From positions 33,051,001-33,115,000 of the forward strand of contig OX419758.1 of NCBI GenBank assembly GCA_948567375.1: DNA of 64,000 nucleotides, written 5' to 3'. This stretch comes from Lunularia cruciata (lineage: Eukaryota > Streptophyta > Marchantiopsida > Lunulariales > Lunulariaceae). The position numbers and the translations under genes were made by a program. The notes under the pieces are model-generated. The model saw only the letters and a program-made list of their open reading frames with translations. It had not been told where the DNA came from and made no database searches. This document shows, piece by piece, positions 23,564 to 34,664 of the stretch. Every line of letters begins with the position of its first letter. Position 1 is the stretch's first letter.

Positions 23564-24149
23564 TACAAAGTGTTGATTAAAATGGTACGGGGTGCGGGCT
23601 GGAGGAAGAAAGAGTCCCACCATGGAGTTCCGGTGAAGTTCCTTATTATTAGCAAACTCCATAAGAGGTGCTTTGTAGGAAATAAGGGATATGGAGTTTT
23701 TAGTTGTCACACTATAATGCATTAATTACACTTTAGTGTTAATAAAGTGCCTCATTTAGGTTAGGATGAATGTGGTGGCCACCAAAGGGGTGATGAATTT
23801 GGGGTGATATGCAAGAACACACATGAACCACACAAGATGGCAAAATGAACAAGGAGGATGAGAATGAGAAAATTGACCACAAAGTGGGAAGATTTGTGTG
23901 CATGTTGTGTGAAGGTTAGAAGGGGGAGTGAATTGTTTGAACTGCGATCCAAGATCCTCAATTTCATTGTTTAAAATTCTTTGTTCAACTAGTATAAGTT
24001 AAAAAATGGAATTTTTATCTTGCTGTCTTGTTTAGTGTGTGAGAATAGAGATTGAAGTGAGAATTGTAGAGCATGCCAAACAGGTTTTATCTTTGGTGTT
24101 TCAAGAATCAAGTCAAGTAGAACATGCCGAGACGGACCACTTGTATAGA

Positions 24150-25385
24150 ACAAACTAGAAACATTAGAAAATGTATACAATGGATTATACAATCAGATTT
24201 GGAGATCTTGCTGCAAAGATTAGAAGATGAAGATGAAGATGAAGAAGTAAAGAGAGATTTGGAAATGCTAGAATTATTGATTAGCGGGTGGGAGTATACA
24301 CATACTCATAGAAAAATTGGAACCCCAAGCTACTTATACTCATAGTCAAGAATTTGTAATAAAGTATTTTAGAAATCTAGATGTGAAGGCCTTTTGCCTG
24401 CTTCCTAGAATGGATGTTGATTCCTTTTCAACATTAGTAGATTTGATCTAAAATGCATACTATTTTTGAAAAAGATTACCGAAGGGAGCAAACACCATTG
24501 TAGATCCAAGTAGCTCTAGCTCAAGATAGATTTGATATCACGGTAATGGAGCTTGTGTTGCACGAGTGTTAAATATTAAGATCATTAGTGCTTGTTCAAC
24601 AATTGTCTTTACAAATAGAGTTATGACCGCCATATTAGATTTAATGAGGAGACAAGTTGCATAGCCTGAGCACAAGGAGAGGAGGAGGATATCCACTACT
24701 TTTGCATAGAAAGGTTTCCCCATTGTGCTGGTTTGGTAGATGGAACACTATCTCCTCTTGCCGCTCTACCTCCATGGATAGAGAAATCTATTTCAGTGGA
24801 AAGGGTTCATATTCCAAAAGCGGCCAAGTGATTTGTGATGATAAAAGGAGAATTATACATTTTAATGGAGGTAAGTGTTCTATATTTTGGTTTCTATATT
24901 TTTTTTTCTTTTGTTTAATTCATTTTCATTGGTGCTTCTCTTTGTATATTTGCATGATTTTATTAAAGGTTATATTTTATTTTTTTAATTTTTAGGAAAT
25001 AAACAAATCAAATCTAACATATGACTTGTTTGTAACAATCATCATTATGGAATGATTCAAACTAGAGAGTGAGATGTCGTAGTTTTGAGGCCAAAGAGTA
25101 ATTTTTAAGTGATTCTTGTTATTTACTTATGCATCACCTAACCTTGGCTTCCAAGCAGGCCCAAACAGAGGATAAGCAAGAGTTTAACAAATATTTTCCA
25201 AAGGCAAGGGTGATAAATAAGCATTGTATAAGAGTATTGAAAGCTAGATGACATTCTCTTTGTGAGCTAAGAGTGCAACTTAAGGACAATAGTAGAAACA
25301 CATATTTATTAAAGTGGGTTTCAATGTGTATTATTTTACATACCTTTTTAATCAATGGGTCAAACATTTGGTCAGAAGACAATGC
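24150..25385 (+). pseudogene. PIF/Harbinger transposase, copy B
   Basis: Same gene as 15170-16370. It retains FSGKGSYSKSGQVICDDKRR (first half), a G|GTAAGTG intron donor at about 24870 with a TTTTTAG acceptor near 24995, and the C-terminal ARVINKHCIRVLKAR-like block followed by ELRVQLKDNSRNTYLLKWV and CIILHTFL (25240-25345), the typical Harbinger C-terminus. Here the C-terminus is better kept and the N-terminal half worse kept than in copy A. Several stops remove function. Confidence 0.8.
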
Positions 25386-25689
25386 CAAATTTATAGAGGA
25401 AACTCAAATAGATTCAAAAATGTATTTAATGGAATGGAACTCGATAGAGAAGAAAGTAGGTCAAGAATGATGCAAAAATACCTTGCTTAACACCTAAATT
25501 ATATACTCAAATGGGATCATGTTTCTGTATAATAAAAATACCATTCTTCAATTCTTCATCTCTTGTAATGTTTCCATGATTTTTTCCCATTTTCATATGC
25601 ATATCTTTGGACAAACACCAATTTTTTCCTATTTTCATTTGCATATCCCTCAACAACCACCAAGTTTAAAAAAAGTATGTTGCTTCCTT

Positions 25690-26115
25690 GACCTTGACAG
25701 GATCTTATGTAAGACTGCAAGAAGTCAATTGGGGATGCTTGGTGTACACTTATAGGCGGTGAGGGTCACCCAGTGTAAATTCAAAGTCACTAGATAGTGC
25801 TCAGTGTTGCCCAATGTAAATTGAAAGTCGTTGGATGGCATTGGGTGATGCCTAGTGTGCTTTGCAAGATGCTAGATAGCGCTACGTGGCCATTTGTATA
25901 TTTTTTTTGGTAAGGGTAGTACCAACCAATGCTTGCTTGTAGATATTGGCAGGCATTGAGAATTGCTCATTTTTGTGTTAACATTTGGCTGGTGCTCGTT
26001 GGTGCTAGTTGGTGCTTGATGGCACCTGTTTCATTGCCACATGATGGTGCTTGGAGGTGCTCCTTCTCTAAAGTAACTGTTGGGTGCATCTGTTGGTGAC
26101 ATGGTGTACCGCATG
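25690..26115 (+). repeat. GC-richer degenerate minisatellite
   Basis: Many short imperfect repeats around GGTGCT, TTGGTGC and GGCATTG between the transposase and a TG-rich run. Related short arrays lie at about 27000-27310 and 30240-30560, where the complementary GCACCA/AGCGGCA motifs dominate. Confidence 0.5.
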
Positions 26116-26221
26116 TTGCCATTCGTTGCCGCTCATGATTCTAAATTTTTCTCCTTGAATTTGTGTTCTTTCTATTGAAATACAAATTTAATGAGTGTGT
26201 GATATAGATAATGAGTGTGTG

Positions 26222-26248
26222 ATAATGTGTGTGTGGAGGGGGGGGGGA
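26222..26248 (+). repeat. TG/G-rich simple repeat
   Basis: TGTGTGTGGA followed by about ten G residues. Slippage-prone, with no coding relevance. Confidence 0.6.
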
Positions 26249-26583
26249 GAAATATATAACCCCCCTCTTGCAAAGATTTGTGGAATTGAGTCCTTTCAGG
26301 GAGTTTTTAGGGAAGAACCTATTCGCATTTGAAGGAGGAGGATGTATTTCAAAGGAGTTGAGCATTGTGGAGTTTCAAAGGGTGTTCTTATTTGAGTGCT
26401 GTTTGAGTTTTGGGCAAAACAAGCAGCATGATCTCACAGTTTTCCTTTCGGGACCAAGATTTGAAACTGAGAAGGAGAGGAGGATTCAAAATTGAGATAG
26501 AGAGGAGAGGGTTTGAGAGCATTTCATGAGAGCAAAAGTAGTTTCTGAACAGAAGTGAGAAATGAGAAGTGAGATGAGAGCAA

Positions 26584-29500
26584 GTGCAAGTGAGAGGAGA
26601 GCAAGGAGTACAAAAGTTCTTTGAATCAAATTTTCTCCCTGTTCCTAGATTTTCAACATTGTCAATGGATGAAATATGGGGTTATGAGAAGATTGTTGAT
26701 GGTGAAGACATAAGGAATACTCGAGTGAGATTGGCTAATCGGATTTCATACCATTCAACACCTAATGAACTTCATAAGATGGTGTTGGATGGATAAACAT
26801 CAAATTTGAGCTGCTTTAGCTAGAATTAGGGAGGTTGATCGTGATGTAATTGGCCTCAAAATTACCCTTTTCCTACAGTCTAGAGATATTATTCTTTCTT
26901 TTTTCAATTAGTTTTCTCCATTTTTGTTTAGTTTGAAAAATTTCAATATCTAATTTTGTTTTTCTTTCACTTTTAGGGGTCTCAATTATCAGCATCTAGG
27001 GGCATCACCCCGCACCAATTGTGTCTATCTTGTAGCACCTCCTTGTGTCTCCTCATGCCTCCCTACATTGCTAAGCATCATCCTTACTTAAAACCCTAAA
27101 TCCTTTTGTCTTGCAGCGCCAATAAGCATCACCAAACACCGCCACAACGGTGTCTGCTGAACTAAACTTGAACTAAACAAGTGCCCAATGCTACTATGCC
27201 TGCCCCAACAGTGAGCATTGCTCCGTGCTTCGTGTCACCACACCCTACAGCCAATGCCACAATGATTGTTTGCTAGCATCAGCAGGCATCACCCCATGGC
27301 AATCTCTCTTGAAAACCTTGTCATGGAGTGGCGACAAGCGGCATCTTTCCACTTTTTATGTCCGGGTGGTGCCCATCATCTTTGTGTATGAGGAATGAGA
27401 TTGAAGTTTTTTTGCTTGGTGGTTTTTGTAGGTTGTTCTATGTACTAAGTTTTTTAGTTCTTGAGATAAGAATTCTTCCACCGGGTTGGTCAAAGGGAGG
27501 CAATTTCAATTGACAGTGGAAGTAGTTAGAGATGCACTTGCCATGCTAAGTGGGAGGACACAAAGATGGAAGGCTATTCCTTATACAACTATTTCAAATT
27601 GGTTTCCACAAAGAGACAAGGTTACAAAGAGGTATCTTGCAAGGCAATGTATGTATCATGCTTTTAGGGCTCTCTTCTAGTTGATGGGTGCACTTGTGGT
27701 ACCAACTATTTGGCCCAAGATTGTACATGGGCATTTGGTTCTCAACACCAAGATAAGGTTGAGGATATTTGGTGTGGAGGAGTATGATTGGGGAGGAGTT
27801 AGCATTTTGAGGTATCATTGCTGAGGTGAGGAGTTTGCAAAGCCAATTGAGGAGACCTAAGAGCATAAATTCAAAGTAACCTTCCTCGGGTAGATACTCC
27901 TCATCTCTTCATGGAGGGAGGTTTCATTCATGAGGAGGAAATGACGTATTTGAGTGATGGAGAGGAGGAGATTATACACAATAAAGAGGACAATCAAGAT
28001 CATGAGGATGCAGAGAATGAGGACAAGGATAAGAGTGGTGATGGCTGGAAGGATGAAGGGGAGGATGATGATGGTGAGTGATTGATTAGATTTGAGTTTT
28101 GGTATATTTTTGTATGTTTCTATTGTTAGAAAACATACAAAGTTCTATTGTATATACCATTACCAAGTTTAATAAATGAGTTAATTTAACATACCTTAAT
28201 TAATGAATTGTGTATTTACTTGATTCAAAAGCAATTTTTACTTGATGGATGACTAAATGTACCACTTGGGAACAAATGTTCAACAGATTTGTGTTAAGAT
28301 AAATGCCTTACAAGTAGTGAGGTTAGGCCGTGATAGTTTTAGGGAGAGAGTTCTTTCTCTATCTTCATCTTTTGTGATAGCTCCTTCTCCTCCTTCTCCC
28401 TCTTCTCTATTTGTGAAGAGGGCACCTCATCTCACACACTTTAGAGTACATTCAACCTCTTCTTGTTCTATTTCCATCACATGTGTTTTAGATGATTATG
28501 TTTGAGTGGTTGAGGAAAGAGAGAGGCTTTGGGTTGAGCAAGAGAGGCGATCAGAGAGTGTAGAGGAGAAAGAGAGATTAATGCTTGAGCACAAGATTAG
28601 ATTGGAGAGTGTAGATGAGCAAGAGAGATTAGTGCTTGGGTGTGAGAGTAGATTGGAGAGCTTTGAGGAGTAAGGTAGATTGTTAGTAGAGAGAGAGACT
28701 CCTTTGTGGCAAGAGGATACTCTTGCTGCAAAGGAGGAAAGACATCTGAGCTTTATTACTTATGAGACGGAGAGAGAGAGCAGAGATTAGCTAACTTGGA
28801 CGTGGATATCCTAGGTGCCATTTCCATGGCTGAGAGTTATGTGATCCAATTATAGAATCAGGTACAAGAGTTAGCATTTGCTATGGAGAGGTGCGAGAGT
28901 GCACATGTTCAAGTAGAGGAGAGTGAGAGTAGTCTAGCTCAAGTGAGGGCTTGTGTGGCTTATCTTGGCCCGAGACTATGTACTATTGCTCACCAGACCT
29001 AGACCCAAACCCACAACGAGATGCAAACCTAGATTGATGCCACTCCTATGATAGATGTCACCCACATGTTACCCTATAGTGTTGTGATTTGAGAGACCTA
29101 GACTTTTGCCTCCCATTCCTTACCCTACAATGTGGAGACTCAAGGGACTCAGACTGAGTTTAGAGAGAGGCTTTGTATATCAAGAGAGTAAATTCTACAT
29201 ATTCACTTCCTTGGCTTCCTACAAAAGAAGATTTTTGTTGCGGATGTTACTTGTTTGGCATCATTATGGCTTCATGGTAGCACTAGTTTTTGTGCATGGG
29301 AGAGCTGGAAGACTAAGCATGGTTAGTGCCTTCACACATAGTTAGAGCTTGTTGGGTGTGTAGCATGTCTTGGTCTTTTCCATTTCATCTAGTTCTGTTT
29401 GCTATGCTTTGTTGTTATCTTGTGGATAGATCTTACTGTAGATGGAGTGGAATGGTTGCTATGGAGCATGTGGTAGTGGTTGGAACTCCTAGAGGGAGTT

Positions 29501-30200
29501 CACACCAGGTCTTGACTCATGGCATGTTTGTGTCCTCTAGATGTTCAGCAAGTTAATGAGTTCAGAGGACTTAGAGTTAGATCATGTGAGCATCTCACTT
29601 CATTAGGTTTACCTCTTTGTGATCTTTTGATCTTGACAGCTATGCACTTTCTTATTATAGGAACTATCCACATGGTGCTATCCATCCTACCCACTTCCGT
29701 CCTTATAGGGCAGAGAGAACATCATACACTTGGTCATTTGACCTTTTGATGAGTGCTTTAGATAGAATTGTCCATGATGGTAGGCCTAATGCTAGTTAGG
29801 CAGAAGAGGAGTGGACATCCTATAGACTGAGTTCTTATAAAAGTGACCCATATTCCCTTCTTGCTAGCAATATCAGGCACCAACAATTGGATGAGAGTGA
29901 GTTGAGTTTTTGGTGGTTATTGAGTCCATTTCAGATTCAACATCCTGTATACCGTCGTAGACCTGAGGATGCATTAGCAACACTTGGACACCATGTTTCA
30001 TCTCCCTCTTCTTCTTCACCTCCTTCTCCTCTAGCACAATTACATGCTTTAGTGGCTCTACATTTATACACATCTTATGTATATTTATACACATTTATAC
30101 ATATCTTATGTACCATATTCTTTCTCATACTTTTATCAACAGTTCTCAATTTCTCATTGTCAAACTCTCATATCTATTTTCATGTGTTATGTATCACTTG
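26584..30200 (+). pseudogene. Unrecognised multi-part protein remnant inside Harbinger B
   Basis: Plus-strand segments look protein-like but are broken. 26584-26796 reads as a continuous 70-residue stretch. 27486-27830 includes LTVEVVRDALAML and ISNWFPQRDKVTKRY. 28257-28940 gives a serine/proline tract, then heptad-like E/R-rich repeats (GAGAGATTAATGC-type units). About 29630-30050 includes WSFDLLMSALDRIV, WTSYRLSSYKSDPYSLL and ELSFWWLLSPFQIQHP. I do not recognise the family. The region could be a separate transposon inserted in Harbinger B or a third gene of the element. Copy A lacks it entirely. Confidence 0.35.
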
Positions 30201-30652
30201 TGCCTTGACATGTAACTATCTTTAATTGGGTGTCCCTTGGTACCTAGGCGCACCACCCACGAACAACATTGCACATCATACGTAACCAAACCGACCACAC
30301 TCATTTTCAATGCACTCTTTGCTATGTGGCACTCAGCGGCACTAGGTGGCATCCTGGGCACTGAGTACCTACAAGCTATCATTGATCCACATCACCTAGC
30401 ACCTATACGCATCACATTGTAAGAATGAATACCATCACATGTTGCCCAAAACCCAACTAGTGCCACTCACCATCAATGCAAACTTGGGGGGTAGCACAAG
30501 GGGGCATTGAGCAGTAACATTGAGTGCCAATGAGCGGCAGCTAGCACCGGCAAGTGACAGCTAAAATCCATAGTGATTCCATAATACAAAGTCTTAATCA
30601 AGTCAATTTAACTCATCTTTATTATAAACATACTCGGTTACAATGTGACATA

Positions 30653-32510
30653 CTATTTGCTATCACTAGAGTATGATGAATTTGGAGTAGGAATTTTTTG
30701 CTCTGAAGGAGAAGGATTGATTTCATGCTTAACTTGAGTTAGCACATTGAAATACTTGCTTATTTTCTTAGGAGATTTTCCTACCCATAGGAGACTTATT
30801 TTGATTTCATGAGTGCACTTTGACTCTAAGCTCTTCTCCTTGAACCTATGTTTGTCTATCCTATCTTTCCTTTTATTGGCACTCAATTTCTTCTCAATTT
30901 CAACTTCCGTCTTCTCTATCTCTGATCTAAGACATTCCATTTCCATTTTCATCAATGTTTTCTCTCTTTTCTTCATGTTGGTGGTTTCTAGTTTAGCTAG
31001 TTGTAACCTCTCCTTGGATTCTATAGTATTTTCTTTCAACATGGTGATTTTTGCTAAATCTTGAGACAATGACATAATAGGTGATATTCAAGATACCTTA
31101 CTTGCTTATGTTCCACCTTTTCTCTTCTTTGGATCATGTTTTCCTTCTTGGTCAAGGAAAGTGCTCTCTAACCCATCCCTTATAAAAGTTGATAAAAGGC
31201 GACCGCGTAGGAAAAATGAAGGATGGGAAGACCCCATCAAGCCGTACAAGGGAGAGACAAAAAAGGTAACATGGGGCTAAGCCCCAATAGAGTCTATATG
31301 AGAAATCTGCTCTACCGCACCTAAGATATCCGAGCTATGCAAGTCGTACGGTCTACACACAACTTGAGCATCCAAAGAAACATCACCTAATGTGATTGCT
31401 CTCCTATGGATTGCACCAGCGACTGCTCTCTGTAGAGCAATGGATACACGCTATCTAAAATATGCTACAAAGTATGAGATTGAGAGTGGTACTCCTTGAT
31501 GCCTAACATGATAAGCTCTCGTGCACTCCCTGACAAATGTGTCAAATGCCATTTAGGGTGTAATGCCTATAAAAGTTAGTAGATATTGTGTAACAAAAGG
31601 TGAGTCTTGTATTGGCAACAAACTATGACTCCTCCTTGGGTGATTGGATTCTATAATCCATGTAAACATCAGGTAGATTTTCCAGCCCTTGGGTGTTTGG
31701 GACAAACAGGGGCCAAGAGTCGGGAGCATCACCTTTGAGAGAGATGGGAATTGAAAGCCCTCCTCTACACCTTTATGGACCTCCTCCATGCCAATTAGGA
31801 TTTAGGATGAGGATTTAAATCTCACAAACTTACCATAGCATGTGGACTTATATTTGCTTTGTTCCCAAACATGGCTTCCATTCTAGCAATATGGGCAAAA
31901 TATGGGCACATTCCATACAATTTATTTTCTATAGTTCTCCACACTTTGCCGTATTGCTTCTCCATGAGGCCTTCTCCAATAGACTTGTTCTTTAGCTCTT
32001 AAGTTTATTTATACTATTCATGTACCTCAACCATTTCTTGTAAAGCTTGTCACCTGTCATAGAAGTAGTAAATCCTTGCCCCTCCCATATAAAAAATGTT
32101 GCCATGAAACTAAAAGTAGTGGATTTTTGAATAGTCTGTTTGCAATTCCCACCATTAATTCGTGCAAAATGCTTGGAGCACTCCAAATTATCTAGTATTT
32201 GGTTATAATGGTGCGTCACCATGTAGAACCTTTCATCCTCTTTTGTTTTGCCAAGCACCGAAGAAGCCATCCTCAATAATTCTCCAAATTTCCCTAATGA
32301 TTGTTTAGGTTGCTAATCCAAATGTGAGTCTATAGGTCTAGGATCTGCATCCAAAAGTGAGCCTCCTACACTACAACAAGGAACTTGATCTCCCATTGCT
32401 AAATTTTTGTTGCCCTTTTGGAGTAAAATTCCTTGATCCCCAATCAATTTCTTCATTGGCACGGGGCAGCATGGATCATTTTCCATAACTCCCACTATCC
32501 TTTTCCGCAC
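30653..32510 (-). pseudogene. Harbinger accessory (possible DNA-binding) ORF, minus strand
   Basis: Conceptual order on the minus strand: a start near 32510; a segment with HHYNQILDNLE, INGGNCKQ and GDKLYKKWLRYMNSINK; then a Q/G-rich segment with GKVWRTIENKLYGMC (about 31880-31990); a GTAAGT donor near 31840; then 31789-31568. After the LINE insertion, the same frame continues from 31180 to a lysine/glutamate coiled coil (31075-30653, MKKREKTLMKMEMECLRSEI). Two stops lie between 31180 and 31075. Harbinger elements usually carry a Myb/SANT-like second protein that helps the transposase bind and localise. The GDK-x3-KKW pattern is compatible with this but not proof. Broken by stops and the insertion. 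Confidence 0.5.
31198..31550 (-). mobile_element. 5'-truncated LINE insertion in the accessory ORF
   Basis: Minus-strand LINE tail, stop palindrome (AACATGGGGCTAAGCCCC) and the last about 70 codons of the ORF, closely similar to 650-980. It is flanked by a 10-bp duplication TATAAAAGTT at 31181-31190 and 31568-31577. A 7-base T-rich tail lies at the 3' end and 17 bases of filler at the truncated 5' end. This is typical of target-primed reverse transcription. Confidence 0.85.
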
Positions 32511-32516
32511 TTATTT

Positions 32517-32950
32517 ATGGAAATGAACCACCACACCAGTGTGAAACTACAAAACCGCCATTTAGTTGATTGATAGAAGGAGCATTTGCACCAGAGATGG
32601 TGAATTTGAGTTGAGAATTTGAAAAGTCAAGAGCGGCATGTTGGATCTGCCAAATTTTTTCATAAATCACACTCCAAAACCAACCTACCAAACCATGTGG
32701 TCACCCTCTCAAGAAACCTCATCACCTCTTTTGACAATCATTTATTTCAAAATGGTATTCCTAAACATCTGTAATATAGCACCTGATTTTTATAAATGAA
32801 TGTAACTTGGACGGAATACCACAATGCCACAATTTATTGTGCGTTTATTTATTACCATCTCATCTGGTTACATCTCATCTGGTTACAGGGTTCACTAAAA
32901 ATAGTTATGAGTTTGTTATTTATCCCATAGACATCGGTCAAAACTGTTTC
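32517..32950 (+). repeat. Right end of Harbinger B, shared with copy A
   Basis: Matches 17140-17540: GGAAATGAACCACCACACC, CCCTCTCAAGAAACCTCATC, ACTTTTGTTATTTAT-type blocks and GACATCGGTCAAAACT. It sits upstream of the minus-strand accessory ORF, so it may hold that gene's promoter. Confidence 0.65.
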
Positions 32951-34560
32951 TGGAACTCCCAATTATGTTTGTACTTGACCTCTGCATCAAATTCACTTTA
33001 GAATTACATTTATAGATATATAACATTTTGTAGTGGTCAGGTTGCCTTGCAAACAATGGACCTAATCTTTTATGGGAAGTTGATATGTTTCAGCGTGAAT
33101 GGAGGACTACATCCGTGAAAAATTGAATGTCATGGAGTTAAGGAATTGAGAACGTGCAATAAGTTCTTTAAGGCTCGATTAACAGTATATTTTTGTTATC
33201 ATTATTTACAATTAAAATTCAATAATATGATTCATTATGATTAAAATTTTTAAAATACTCACCACAAGGTTAGTTCAATGTATTATTGTACCTATATATA
33301 ATCCTGGATTGAAAAATAACCATTTCAATAAATATTATATATAATTTATTATATTTTTACAGACGTAGGGTACAAATCAAACTAAAGATGATAATTTTTA
33401 AAAAATATCTATAAACTAATATTGAGGAGGAAAAAGATAATCCATGGTAGACGATGGCATGACATGGAATGCGCATCTCACACTCCGAAGAAATATCCTT
33501 TATACGTATCCCACGATTAGGGACACATACCACTTCAATAACGTGTATGAAATTACCCAGCTGCCCTCCACATAAGGAGCTTAATCTAGATTGGAGGTCT
33601 TTCTAATGTTGTGACTGTAATCTTGTCTGAAATAAGAGGGAATGGGAACTGTAGTTACTCATGCAAAGGTCTATTTCGTTCACGAACATTCTTAAGTGGC
33701 TGTAGATGCGTAGATCTTGATGTGTCAGGCATCGTCACCACACTAAAATAAAATTCATAGCCAATCAAGAGTTGGTGTGCTCTCTCTCATGAAACAATTG
33801 AGGTTTCTTGGGTCCAAAGTAATGAGTCATCCAAAGTAATGAGTTTTCTTGACTATTGGGATCTCAAGATTGAGATATACTAATGTACACCTATTTCAAC
33901 AAGGAACAAACCTCTAAAACCAGAGGACTTGCCAAGCATATGGCAACAGAAGAGGACTTTTTGTGCTTGATGAGGACAATACATACCTTGGATCTTGAGA
34001 ATAACAACGTCAATCCCTATGGTGAGAAGAGAGTCCAGTGTCATGGCTGTGCAGATAACAAAATTGTAGAATTTCATATCATGTTCCAACGGCCAATCGC
34101 GCGGACACACAACATCAAGTTAAATTGGATGTGCACAACATCGTTGGATACAAGGTTGAGTACAGATGAATGCCGAATTCGACAGTCTCTAGGTTATGAA
34201 TTCTACATATTTCCATGTAACTCGGTTTAAAGCCGTAACTAAACAATCTAGAAACTCAGAGTGACTTCCTGTACCTAGGATCGGAAACACGATGCGACGA
34301 TCTTCCCAAGAACTATTCTACGACTCCAGCTAAGCCTATCCCTCCTGAGAATGGTCTACAGACAGAATGGGACAACACAAAATTGAAGACGATGCAGTAA
34401 TGACTGACCACACTGGTCCAGCAAATTTTACTCATATTCTCAGATCACGAATCACGGGTATGCCGGGTAATACTACGACCGCAGGTTTGGGTGATAAATT
34501 TACCAGGAAAGAAGCTCTAAACCAAGGTTGGCGGATATGCCTCTTGGATCTGGCCGTTAT
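32951..34560. other. Spacer 3' of the AAA-ATPase gene, no certain gene
   Basis: Plus-strand ORFs of 115 codons (33883-34230) and 70 codons (34367-34579) have no recognised motif and were not accepted as genes. Base composition becomes more mixed toward the AAA-ATPase gene, and no repeat from elsewhere in the window was noticed. Confidence 0.4.
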
Positions 34561-34626
34561 GGTTGATGGTAAAATTTGAGTAAAATTCCATTCCCCTTCT
34601 CACCATTGTCTGTCTACGGAGCTAGG

Positions 34627-34632
34627 TTTATT
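34627..34632 (-). terminator. Likely poly(A) signal of the AAA-ATPase gene
   Basis: AATAAA on the minus strand (TTTATT on plus), about 33 bases past the stop codon. Confidence 0.55.
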
Positions 34633-34664
34633 AGTGAGATAAACTCGAACTAGCCAGGTTCTCA

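Larger units (their letters stand above)
23557..32946 (+). mobile_element. PIF/Harbinger element, copy B (large, with nested insertions)
   Basis: Left homology to copy A covers 23557-26300 (transposase, minisatellite, 3' region). Right homology covers 32517-32946 against 17140-17540. Between these lie unrecognised ORF remnants (26584-30200) and a minus-strand accessory ORF (30653-32510) broken by a LINE at 31198-31550. A divergent transposase plus accessory gene layout is usual for autonomous Harbinger elements. The exact termini and the 3-bp target duplication could not be fixed by eye. Confidence 0.6.

Noticed and set aside
33883-34579. ORFs of 115 and 70 codons as host genes
   Set aside because: No motif, no splice context and no conserved neighbour; could be chance in non-repetitive DNA.
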